Below the pieces are notes generated by a model that was not told the DNA's origin, ran no database searches, and saw nothing but the letters and a program-made list of their open reading frames with translations. Of a DNA stretch of 64,000 nucleotides, positions 23,970 to 34,163 are shown one piece after another. The stretch covers positions 1,570,689-1,634,688 of the forward strand of contig JAHNZQ020000227.1 of the NCBI GenBank assembly GCA_019155205.2, in the 5' to 3' direction. The stretch's first letter is position 1. Each line of letters opens with the position of its first letter. Made by a program: the position numbers and the translations under genes. The DNA comes from Gracilaria vermiculophylla (taxonomy: Eukaryota > Rhodophyta > Florideophyceae > Gracilariales > Gracilariaceae).

Positions 23970-25536
23970 CTAAAGATCCTGGACGTTCTTCTCCCATTCC
24001 GGCAGGAAGGCGGCTCTCATTTCCGGAGAAAGGATAGTACAATGTACTTGCTGTCGAGAAAAGCATATTCTACATGGCGATGGGTAGCTCCGAAGTTTTG
24101 CCAATCGGACACTCCTGTTGGATCCTGCCGAAGCGTACCAGGTAGGAGACGAGGGTGTCCTCGTCCTAGACTTTGCTACATGAGATGAGGCGTATGTGAT
24201 AGCAAGGGCCTCTTGCTCTCTCTTGAGCGTGAGCTCGTCGACCTTCCCTGAAGTGCTAGAGTGAAACGTTAGGGTGGATGCCGGAGTGTTTCTTGAAGCC
24301 TTTGGTTTTTCCGAAAGTGGAGCGTGTCTGCGGCGAGCTGCACGGTGGATATCCCCATAGGATTCCACGAAACGTGCTAGCTCCGTATATGTAATTTTCG
24401 GGTGCGTTGTCAAGTGATTCCGCACCCTGGCGCGGATCGAGGGAAAGGAGTCCCTCGGCAAGCTACGACTTTAGCCCCCATTCAGAGTACACGTTTCTAC
24501 ACCGTTGGGCCTTCGCCGACAACTTCTGTGGGAACTCCGATTCGGACACTCACGTATTCTGCCTATAGGAGGTGACTTATTCATCAGAATCGGCTATCTC
24601 TTCATCCGTTGCGTACCTTCTAAGAAATGAATTCACCACCTCGATGTACGTCGTAAAGATCTCCATTTCAGAATCATCCACAATAGTGCTCTCTCCCGTG
24701 AGGCGTAGCAGCAGCAATAAGGGCGCTTGACCTGTGAAGTAGCACTGAAAGCATCGAACGGCGGCACATTCATAGACATCATTAGTATGACACGCCGAAC
24801 GGAAACTTGTTAGAATATTCAACACCGAGATGGGGTTTTCACCTGAGAAAGAGTGCTTCTTCATTTAAATATTCATGCGGCGCTGAATCTTCGCAATTCA
24901 TTTGGCGACCAACGCGTCGTAAACAGTTGAGCAATCATTCAATCAGTAGGTGTCATAATCCACCACCTTGGCGAAAAGGGGGTTAAGCAAAACAATAATC
25001 CTGATCCTTCTGCTTTTCTCCTTAGGTGGTATACTTTCCTCAAAGTTGGAGTTGTTGACAGATTCAGAATCTGAGCTTCTCTCCGAATTAGTGTCTCGCT
25101 TTCTGCTTTTCTCCCTCCGTTTCTTTCGAAGTCTTTCCACTAGGTGTTTAGGGGCAGTAATTCTTTCGACCAGCTCCTGTGAGAGCCAATCCGGAAGGCG
25201 CTGGGCCACGGACTCACGGAGGGAGTTAGCATCCAAGTGTTCTCGTCCCTGCAGCTCTTGAGGTGGCGGCTGCGATGCCATGTGCGATTCTTCAACCTCC
25301 ACGGCGGCGTTCTGCAGAGGTGTCGCGGGGGATTCCGCTTGTCTCCAATCGTGGACTCTCGTATCGCGATTCCTGAAACGCTCCACAGAGGAGACAAGAT
25401 TCCTAAGGATACTTTCTGGGTCCTCGAGTCTGACTGCCATCTCCTGGTGAGCGCTGCACGTGCTGCGCCCATCCACGGAGTCGGTTTCGTGAGGGTCCTG
25501 TAGAGTGGTTTTCTTTAGGGGTTCCGAGGGGTTCAT
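23970..25536 (-). pseudogene. Gag region of element A
   Basis: Three broken minus-strand frames (24943-25536, 24577-24864 and 23970-24461) occupy the Gag position just inside the 5' LTR. They encode a charged Arg/Lys/Glu/Ser-rich protein and end with CRICFSRQQVHC, a possible degenerate zinc knuckle. No stronger Gag signature is visible; the call rests mainly on position. Protease would lie at about 23.1-23.4 kb, but I see no clear D[ST]G motif there. Confidence 0.5.
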
Positions 25537-25689
25537 ATATGAGTAGGTCGAGGATGATTTCCTTCCACTTCCGAATCCTTATAAGGAAGAATTCCTTTGT
25601 GGGGTTCCGATCGTTGCAAACTAATGAAACTTTTCTGTGGTCACTCTTGTAATTTCTTTAGTAACTTACCTTCATAGTCGGTAGACCAG

Positions 25690-26245
25690 TTGTGGTACGA
25701 TCAGTTCTCCTTCCTAGGTGGTAGCGCAAAACGTCCGTTAAAAGTTTCTGGTGACTCCGAAGGCGCACGTTTGTAAAAGTGGACTCCAGTAATAATGGTT
25801 GTGAGCCGGAGGAGTCCCGAGAGAGGGTCCGAAAGCACCAAGCGGAAAAGGGGGTTCACTGGGCGGACATTGGTTTTACAGGTGCTGCTATGAAGCAACC
25901 TGGGGATCGACGGCTTAGAAACCTGACGGCGTTCGACAAGAGTTTTCAAGCGGTAGACGTAGACGAAGACTCAAGGATTCTTGGTTTACTTCCTTCAGAG
26001 GTTATGATCGACCGGCACATTAAGTTCCGTCCCGGGAGCCCGTTTCGACAGGTCTCACTGCTATAATAATAACCAGCACCAATTAACGAAAATAAATCTA
26101 TATTCCACATTTTTTTAGGAGTAAAGTTGCGTACGTGGGCCGAATAATGCACCACGCAGCTGAGCTAATAAGATACGAACCCTCCTTAGGAATGTCCCGT
26201 CGTATAGCTACACGAAAATATCACCGTAGGATCCACTGTTTTACA
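25690..26245 (-). repeat. 5' LTR of element A
   Basis: This 556-bp partner of 17338-17893 starts TGTGGTA and ends TACA. It is followed by CTTCG, completing the target-site duplication. The primer-binding site lies just inside (25673-25688). Confidence 0.88.
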
Positions 26246-26250
26246 CTTCG

Positions 26251-28078
26251 GGTCCGTAGGCATCGCCAGGATGTGTACGTATTTGACAGAGCACCATGGT
26301 TTCATCACGAAACGGTTGGATACAAAGCGCTCATCGACCCAAATGGGTATGATAGAAAACTTCTGGTTTGTCACGGCAGAGCTATGGTTGTCTCATTCGC
26401 CTACAGGATGCGTATCGCCGTTGAGCCACACTGTCTTGCCTGGTTTGGAATTGAGACTCTTGATCAAGCTCGGATATGCATGGCAGAGCTAGTGAATGAC
26501 ATTCTCGCTAGAAGTCGTTCTCCTGTCATAATTGTTTCCCAGCGAATACAACTTCGATCTCTCCAGGTACAGCACACCGAAAAGAATTTCGCCAACAATA
26601 ATCAAATTTGCAATACTTTTTGTATCAAGGACGAGTAATAACCATGTTATGAACGGATTGGAGTGTCCATGGTCGTCCCCAACCTTATAGTGCGTTTTCG
26701 TCATCACCATAACTCGACCCGGGGTACGGAGATTGCAGGACCGTACCTGCAAACGACGCGAAGCCGAAAATTGGTCCGAAGTCGAGTCTGTCTGAGCCAT
26801 TTCTCTTGATAGGATCGTGACTGGGGAATGAAGATTTATCCTCTCCCGCATCTTCGAGTCCGTCTCGGAAGATACCCCTCCCGATGGAGTGACTCTCCAA
26901 ACTAGTTTATTGTATTCGTGAGGACGGCTGGCAGTGGTTTACCTCTTTTCGAAAAGGAAAGGTGGAGTCTGTTCAATTTGTGTACAGCAGAATTCTATAA
27001 ATACTACTGACATGCTCGCAGGAAAGAAAGAGTCCGTTACGTACAAACTTTAAGTTGTAGCTTTTTATGGAGTATATCAGGATGTCTAGAATGAGCTCTT
27101 TTGATATGGTTTTTTTGAAGATAACATGACTTTTAAGACTACAAAACAGTTCCATACAATTATTTATTCCCTTAATCGTACTACTTGCCTAAAAAAACGT
27201 GTTTTCCAACAAGATACCGCTGCAGTGCACACTTTTACAATGATGAGAGATTGGCTCTCAGAGCTAGGCATCAATGCTCTGCAGTGGCCAGTGCGATAGC
27301 CGGATGTAAGTCAGATATGACATGTATTCGGTATATTGGCTAGAATGGGCAGTGGCTATGGCAAGCATACTAAAACAATTTTTTGCTTTAAAACATTTTA
27401 TTAAAAAATGCTCGAAAACTATCAATATTTCAAATTTGAAGTTTTGCAAATACTTGATGCATAAGCATTACATTAGGTTCAAACAGCAAAACAAAGCAAA
27501 ATTCAATTATTGAACAAGAGAGCAAACCGTATAAAATAAATTATTTTGTGTTGTTTAAACGATTGGTCAACTTGACATTTATCAAAAACTGGTTTTGACA
27601 GTACTGCAGGACTAAAATCATTGATCTGCCTCAAAATGACAGGTATTCTATGCTTTCCAATCAGACTTTACTTATAGCGTTGATGCAACTAAACATATTC
27701 GTTACTTATTCGACTGACGTAAAGTTCTCAAAAACGCTCAAACAATAAACGTCCTCCATAGCACACCAACAATTATTCTGCATGCGCTTGAATTCTCCCA
27801 ATTGTGAGTCAAAAGCAGCACCTGGTTAGAGAACTGTTATGAAATATCGAACAAACCGTAGTATGTTTCATTCACGTGCCGTTCATCTGGACGTTGCAGA
27901 GTACATGGCCTATAACCACGTGTCAGTGGGTCTAGTATCATGTATAAATCCCAATCGGGGTGTAGACTTAAATAGAATACGACAATATTCTTCCCAGAAA
28001 AAAAAGATATCTGGGCATTTTGGCAAGAAAAAAAGGTTCTCTTGCAAGAACTTCACCATGTCATTCACTTTGGGTAAT
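26251..28078. other. AT-rich spacer between the two LTR elements
   Basis: An ORF at 26135-26638 (+, 167 aa) overlaps the LTR edge and shows no known motif. Apart from the Tc1 fragment near 27.2 kb nothing is recognised. Confidence 0.4.
27180..27312 (+). mobile_element. Tc1/mariner transposase fragment
   Basis: The plus strand reads VFQQDTAAVHTFTMMRDWL, then LGINALQWPVR, a TAG where the family has Ser, then PDV. This matches the second-Asp block (FQQDNAPxH) and the start of the WPxxSPDLNP block of Tc1 transposases. No ends are visible; it is a short remnant in the opposite orientation to the relic at 6-7 kb. Confidence 0.75.
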
Positions 28079-28083
28079 ATAAA

Positions 28084-28339
28084 TGAAACGGACGTTTCAG
28101 CCGTTTACGAGTCGACGGCACGTTTTCTCCCCCGTCCCCTTCCCCGGTCGATTGGCGATGTCGAGCACCGACATCGGCCTTTTATAATGTTTGGAATAGC
28201 TTCCCTTTAAAACTACAACGCATTTATTGGCATTCTAGACGGATCTAAAATATTCTAACCAGTAAAATTGCACTAAATGTACTTCGCTGCTGTGCTGGAA
28301 ACATCCATGCCAGCACCGTAGCGCTGCATCTCTGTTACA
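28084..28339 (-). repeat. 3' LTR of element B
   Basis: A 256-bp TG...CA repeat, nearly identical to 38700-38955, with ATAAA on its outer flank. Confidence 0.95.
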
Positions 28340-28346
28340 CTATTCA

Positions 28347-28358
28347 CCTCCCCCTTCT
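28347..28358 (-). promoter_or_regulatory. Polypurine tract of element B
   Basis: The minus strand reads AGAAGGGGGAGG a few bases before the 3' LTR, the position where plus-strand DNA synthesis is primed in LTR retrotransposons. Confidence 0.75.
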
Positions 28359-28386
28359 GTTGTCGACCTCGACAACATATACTTGA

Positions 28387-30136
28387 TTACCAAAGATTGG
28401 TAAGAATCTTGTGATTCTTGATATACTCGTAGAACCTGTCATTCAAAGTGCCATCATCATCAAAAAAGTCTTTTGTAGGCTGCCACTCGGCCTCATGAGT
28501 TGGATCCCCTTTCATCAACGTTAAGAACTGAAAACGTTTCTCTTTCTTACGATGCTTGAGAATAGATTTGACTTCGAACTCTTTTTCTCCGTTGCTTGTG
28601 ATTGCTGGATCTGGCTTTTCAGGTATAACCTTTGTATTATCTTTTGGCTGTTCATGAAATGGTGTCGTATGTGAAACGTTTACAACATTGTGTATCTTGA
28701 TATTGCCAAGAAACTCGAATTCAACAGCATTCTTTCCAACAAGTCTTTTGATCTTGAAAGGACCATACCTCTTTGCCGACAGCTCATCTGAAGCCTGAGA
28801 CTTTGCATATGAGTCCTTGAACAAACTCTTTCTGATCCATAGTTTGTCACCATATTAATACAAATGAGGTTTGTACTTGAGACTCGATCTTGCACTTTGC
28901 GAAGCTTTCGCTATTTTGTACGCGTACTTAGCATCGTCAAGGCTCTCCTTGAGCATAGTTTTGAAATCTTTTATCTTAGCATTTGGCTCTAGGCTTGGTA
29001 CCAGGGAATCTAGTGAAGACTTAGGATTGCAACCATGATCCATTTCAAATAGTGACATAGAGAGATACTCACTAATAATGGAGTTGTAAGCAAATTCAGC
29101 AGCTGGAAGTAGCTCATCCCAATTGCGTTGATAGTAGTTACAATAAAATCGCAAGTATTTTTCTACCATACGGTTCATTATTTCAGAAGAACCGTCAGTC
29201 TGAGGATAGCGACTTCTTGACATCTTTACCTTAACCCCACATAGCTCCATCAGACGCTTCCAGAACTTCGAAGTGACTTTTGGATCTCTATCTGATACTA
29301 TGCTATCCGGTAATCCATGCTTCTTGAATATATGAGCAAAGAATGAATCTGTTACGTCCACAGCCGTATCATTTTCCTTTGAAGGTATAAAATGAATTCT
29401 TCGTGACAATCTATCAACCCACGTTGTGATACAATGAAAACCATTTTTCGTTTTCGGCAAAGATACAATGAAGTCTGTAGCCAGTGAACCCCACCTGCGT
29501 TCTGGTATATCTAACGATGTTGGATCACCTAACTTCTTGCCTTTGTTATCTTTCTTCTGCTGACACTTGACACAGCCTTGCACGTACTTCTTATCATCAC
29601 GGCTGTTATGTTTCCAATAGAACCCATTCAATCTTGACATCGTCTATAAGAATCCGAAATGCCCAGCTGTTTTCGCATCATGAGCGAGCTCCAAAATTTT
29701 AGGAATTGACTTTTGGGGTATACAAATCTTTCCGTTGTACATTAGTTTCTTGTTTGCCAAGTCAAAACTAGGGATGAGCTTTTGGAACTTTCTTGTAGCA
29801 ACTTCGTCCTTCCATTTCTCGCCATTCATCACCTTGAGCAGAGGACCAAAGAACTCGTCTTCTGAGTACCCATCAAGAACTTCGTTCACATCAAATTGAA
29901 CCACTTCCATATTGTTGACTGAAGCATGAGGTGCTCGTGACAATGTGTCTCCTAGCACATGAATCTTTACTGGTTTAATATTAATCGGAAAGATACCAAA
30001 GTTTCCAAAAGTCTCGATCCATCTAGCTTCTTTTCTGCTCAACTTGGGTTTGGTGAAGAAATGCTTCAGGATCTGATTATCTGTGAAGATTTCAAAACTT
30101 GATCCTTCAAGGTAACAGCGTCTGTGTTCTCGAAAT
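28387..30136 (-). pseudogene. RNase H end, integrase and chromodomain of element B
   Basis: Just after the insertion the frame resumes inside RNase H: YLEGSSFEIFTDNQ, then RKEARWIETF and LGDTLSRAPH. Integrase follows: a zinc-binding part with CVKCQQKK and the catalytic core with DFIVSLPKTKNG, VSDRDPKVTSKFWK and YPQTDGSSEIMNR (the Glu lies about 35 residues after the second Asp). The C-terminal part has KRYGPFKIKRLVGKNA and VVNVSHTTPFH. A chromodomain ends it (FEVKSILKHRKKEKRFQFL then EAEWQP). Premature stops: TAG near 29641 and TAA near 28855. The catalytic residues look intact, so decay is moderate. Confidence 0.9.
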
Positions 30137-31620
30137 GCTAGATCACCCTGCTAGAACGCAATGCGTGGAAATTAAAAACCAAAAAATCTGCAATTTTTGC
30201 AGTATGCGTTGGTTGCTCGGCATGCATTACCGATTTTTAGAAAAACGACCTTCACCCCGCCCTCCCCAACATTCGTTGATTGCAGTTTTGTCCTAGTTTC
30301 TAGTTTAACGGCCATTGAATGTAAGTAGAAAAGAAGTTTACTCCCCTGCTCGTGGGGGTATGTTCGAGAACCCAACACGCGAACGGGAAAACTACAGCAG
30401 GATACTAATACTAACCCTTGCGCACACGGGTTCTGCGTCTGTCTCTTTGAAAGTTATCGCATAGAAGTACATCGCGCAGCTTTCGCAGATCTCAGACACC
30501 CTCCGCGCACCCATCCGGCTCCGCATCCCTCCAGCCCGCTTCCACTCTTGCTCATGCATTGTCCACCACAGGCTCTCTTACCACAAACAAATTGTCAATT
30601 TGTGCTACTATTTGTCCCCTCCCGTACCCTCGATCACACAGAGCGATCACAGAATCGTTGAAACACCACCAACGAGTCGGCGCTGGACGCCGTGCGGCAG
30701 GTGCTCGCTGCGGGCTACGCGCCGCTGACGCGTTTGCCGTCATTGTCATGCGTGCATTCTCGTGCGCTCGCAGCCACGCGTGCGCCGTGATGCGCCCCAT
30801 ACTTGGTCCACATGCACCGCGCCAGTGTGCACGCGTTGCGCCACCGCCACGGCTTGCGCTGCCTCTGCCTTACGCTACGCCGTGTTGGCGCGACACCTTG
30901 GGTCGCCGTCTTCGTCGCGCTCCGGTCCAAGCCGGATGCGAGACCACCCCCACTTCCCCTCGTGCGCATCTACGAGAGCGCACCCGCTCTACGGCGGCTA
31001 AGCTACCTGTTGCGTTCTCCGCAATAGGTTTGCGTTTGTCTCCACCCTTTACGGGCCTGTCGCCTTCACGCGCCGACCGCGCCATCTTCGTTCCATCCCT
31101 GCTTTGCCGCTTCACTCTAGTGGGAAAAGATCCCTGCCGGTGGCCACGGAGAGATCTACCCCGTCGAAAACGACCATCACCGACCCGCCTCAACCGCCGC
31201 GCGTCAGGCTGTCTTCCGCTCAGCGTCTGGTCTTTTCGGCCGGCGAAAGACCCACCCCCCGCAATGTGTTCCCACTTTGCCGCCTCCTTTTTGACATGGA
31301 GGACCCAGAACCGACGCTTTGAGGCTCTTCCTGCTTCACGTCATGAGGCTCAGCTTGTACCGGTGGCTGTCGTCCTCTACCACAACTTTGATATTGTTGG
31401 CGGTGGTCGTAAAAGAAGGGAGCGAAGCATGTGAAGAGCTCAAAGCCGAGTTGCTGGAAGGCTTTTTGGCAGTTTCACGGTCTTACTTGAAGCGTCGTTC
31501 TTTTTCTTGAGTTGTTTTCAAAATCGCGGACCAATCTGCAGGTTTCCCTATCCCAATCACCCGGCCAGGAAACAGACCATCCGACACACCGAAGACCACT
31601 TAATTTTCATCTGTCATGCC
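30137..31620. other. Left flank of the insertion; unassigned
   Basis: An AT-rich first 300 bases give way to GC-rich DNA with an open frame at 30559-31434 (+, 291 aa, rich in Arg, Ser, Pro and Cys). It has no known motif and may be noncoding. A short frame at 31319-31510 (+) includes EELKAELLEGF. These may be further captured fragments; I cannot name them. Confidence 0.3.
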
Positions 31621-33096
31621 TCACGCTTTAAAAGAGAAAAGCGTTCGAAGATATGAAAATGAAGCTGTGTGTGATCCCAGAAGAGCAGATAGTACCGCTT
31701 CTTGATAGGCGGAAGACTTATTCTTCGATGAAAGAGACTTTGAATGACAGTCAGTCAACGCGGTTTGTGCATGAGATGCCTCGGATGCATTTCGTGCATG
31801 CACATCGCTTTGATCGCCGCGGACATGCGGGGCATCGGATGCACTCGAAACCTGACGTTGGCCATTGGCAGGGTGTTTCTTTTCCTCGCGAAGAACTCGT
31901 TTTCGCTTCCAATCCTCCAATTCTTTCACAAATCGTGGCAGGTTCTGCTCATCATACTCCAAACACTCAATAACATCCGTGAAGTATTTTTCGTTCAACA
32001 GCACTTCCAGCACGCTATTGGCACCTAAGCGAAATAAGCAGCGAATAAAAACGTTTACCACGCTTAGCAACCCGACGTCTTCACTGACTTCGGCTTTGCG
32101 AAATGTGTTACACAGCTATGAGATGAACTAGGACGATGAAACCAGTCGCGCAAACGCTTGACGAATGTTTTGATTCTCCATAACGTTGGAATGCATAATA
32201 AGATGCGCCAGCGTCATAAGTCCTTCGCGGTCGGGATCTAACATATCCAAAAGTATCTGTTCCACACCAGCAAGGTTGGTGGTGGTCGTTGGAGACACGT
32301 GCACAGGAATTTGGGAAGGTGAAAGAATCATGTAGCCCGCTCCCTCCTGGAATAGCACATCCTCAATTGCGTCCTGATTCCATGAGACATTGGGAACGGT
32401 GTCGCCAAACAAGCGCAGTTCATGAACGCCAATAGCAGTGGAAACATCTGGAAAGCGAGCCGGCGACGTAGGCGCATGATGCGTTTCGCGTTCGTCGTTA
32501 TCGGCGATGTTTGCATCGCCAGCACGCGCTTCACGCGGCTGAGATGGGTGGGGATGCTCGGGGTGGAGAGATTGCGGCGACGATGACTGGTGTGCTGTCG
32601 CGGGCATCGTTGCGTCATTAGGTGTGGAGTGATGCAGCTCTTGGTGCGGTTGATGCGGTTGGTGGTGCTGCTGGTGATGGTGGTGCTGCTGCTGGTGGTG
32701 CTGCTGCTGGTGCTCTTGCTGCTGTGCGTCGCGAGGCGAATGCGACTGGGGTTTGAGGTTTTCGAGCATGAGAATCTTGCGCCAAAACTTGGAGCATCCG
32801 TCCGCATCGGCGAAGGAGACAGCAACCTCAGTGGGGGATTTGGAGTCGGGAGAAGGTCGCTCATTCCACGACATGTTGTTCTGCTCCGGGCGGCGGTAGT
32901 ATGCATCGGCGGGATACAGCTTGGAGGAGAGCAACAGGGAGCCGTTGGTCTCCGCCAGAACGCGCACAGTGAACAGGTTGGTGTGCAGGTCGGGGAGGCA
33001 GGTGAGAAAGCCACTTCCACGGTCGTCCTATTTGCCGTCATCAGTTAGAACGTAGAGCTTGACACGCCTCCCAGCGGCGGCCGTAGGGGTGGCCAT
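31621..33096 (-). pseudogene. PP4 regulatory subunit 3 (SMEK/falafel) 5' fragment with three in-frame TAG codons
   Basis: From ATG 33096 the frame encodes an EVH1/PH-like domain (RRVKLYVLTDDGK, [TAG], DDRGSGFLTCLPD, RAETNGS-like region, SKLYPADAYYRRPEQ, ADGCSKFWRKI). A His/Gln/Pro-rich linker follows, then the start of the SMK-1 armadillo region (HLIMHSNVMENQNIRQAF; VVNVFIRCLFRLG; VIECLEYD). PP4R3 tethers substrates to the PP4 phosphatase. The only interruptions are TAG at 33028-33030, exactly where the family has the Trp of K-W-D-D, and TAG at 32128-32130 and 32116-32118 in the SMK-1 helix. The frame is otherwise unbroken to a TGA at 31621-31623. Similarity ends after CLEYD (near 31950); the remaining several hundred residues of the usual protein are absent. 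It lies inside a transposon, so it is taken as a captured, truncated copy. Confidence 0.82.
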
Positions 33097-33521
33097 GAGG
33101 AAGCGCAAAACGCTGACATACGCTAAGCGCCCCCAGAAAAGTGCAGCGGCGCGCCGTGAGGCAGCGGGGCGTGCGAGAAAGCAAAGGGCGAAATGCGCGG
33201 GGAAGGAGGAGGGGCGGACGCAAGCGAGGACGGCACACGAGTGGGACACATGGGTGGGCGAGAGTTGACGAATTGTTGAGGCGGTGGAGCGGTGCGAGCG
33301 CGCTGGGGAGACAGCGGGTGCGGAGGGCAGAGGAACGCGCCGCGCGTAAAGCGAATCAAAGCGATGTCGAGCACTTGCGCACGCTGCTAACGCGCGCGTT
33401 TTTTTCTGTGATTGCTGCCCTCGCCGCCGCTATTTTCAAAAACTTTGGGCGCGCGTCTTCTGTGGCACCGGGCGCTGCGCACGTTGCCAGCGCGCGAGCC
33501 CACGGGCGCAACTGTGCCAGC
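33097..33521. promoter_or_regulatory. Captured shared upstream region of the PP4R3 and MAPK fragments
   Basis: 425 bp separate the two divergent start codons, so the donor locus probably had a shared or back-to-back promoter that was carried over with the gene fragments. I cannot point to a specific core element. Confidence 0.5.
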
Positions 33522-34163
33522 ATGTCGCTGCCGCCACAGCGCCGCAGACGCGTCCCTATCGCCGCTTCGACGAGCTCTTGTCCCACCGCGGTGCTTTCTC
33601 TCCCGTCCCGTCCCGCCTTGTCTACGCTCCCTGCTCCAAGTGGCTGCCTTCTCCTCCTCCTCCTCTTCACCTCCCCATACTTCTCCTTTTCGCCTCCCCC
33701 TCCTCTTCCGCCTCCTCCACCTCCTCCACATCATCCATCGTCCGGACTGCTTCTTATTTCAACACCACCTCTTTCCCATCCCCAGATGTAGGTGGACACG
33801 GACGTAGAAACCGCCGAACACCACCACGCGCAGACGCAGCAACAACCTCACCAGCCACCGCTCAATGGTGGTGTCATACAGCATTTCCCCGTACATTCTG
33901 CCGTCCCCGGCATACCTGCTCTTCTCAGGCTGTACTACATCACCGGCTTTGAGTTTGAATGCCCCCAACGTTGCACTGTAGATCGCGTGATCGGCCACGG
34001 CGCGTACGGAATGGTGTGCGCCACCATCGATCACGTCCGCAAGGAGATGGTCGCCATCAAGAGAATCAACGCCGTAACGCGAGACCTCATCGAGAGCAAA
34101 CGCACGCTGCGCGACATGCTGCTGCTGGGGAGTACTTGCCGCATGCGGCTGAAGGAGTACTGA
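33522..34163 (+). pseudogene. MAP kinase 5' fragment (N-lobe only), with intron
   Basis: Predicted exon 1 is 33522-33590 (ATG, 23 codons). A 201-bp intron with GTGCTT donor, a long pyrimidine tract and TAG acceptor spans 33591-33791. Exon 2 runs from 33792 in phase 0. The protein has an acidic, His/Gln-rich leader, then a MAPK N-lobe: VIGHGAYGMVCATIDHV (Gly-rich loop), EMVAIKRINAV (VAIK lysine) and LIESKRTLRDMLLL, where the family has KRTLRE, so the alpha-C Glu is Asp here. Similarity stops at about 34130 and the frame ends in TGA 30 bases later. No HRD, DFG or activation-loop sequence follows on either strand, so it cannot be a kinase. The retained intron shows capture from DNA, not from an mRNA copy. 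Confidence 0.8.

Larger units (their letters stand above)
17338..26245 (-). mobile_element. Ty3/gypsy chromovirus-type LTR retrotransposon (element A), old and decayed
   Basis: Two direct repeats of identical length (556 bp; 17338-17893 and 25690-26245), each starting TG and ending CA, enclose an 8.9-kb element on the minus strand. The 5-bp CTTCG occurs immediately before the left repeat (17333-17337) and after the right one (26246-26250): a target-site duplication. Next to the 5' LTR the minus strand reads TGGTCTACCGACTATG after one spacer base, a plausible tRNA primer-binding site. A purine-rich AGGAAAGGTGG abuts the 3' LTR. Order on the minus strand is gag, protease region, reverse transcriptase, then a chromodomain; most of RNase H and integrase is missing. 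About 2.9 kb between the chromodomain and the 3' LTR carries plus-strand ORFs. The LTRs are clearly diverged from each other, so the insertion is old. Confidence 0.88.

Noticed and set aside
33786..33791. ATG-TAG just before the MAPK exon, as support for UAG being a sense codon
   Set aside because: The TAG makes a good splice acceptor (TAG|G) that joins an upstream 23-codon exon in frame, so no recoding is needed.
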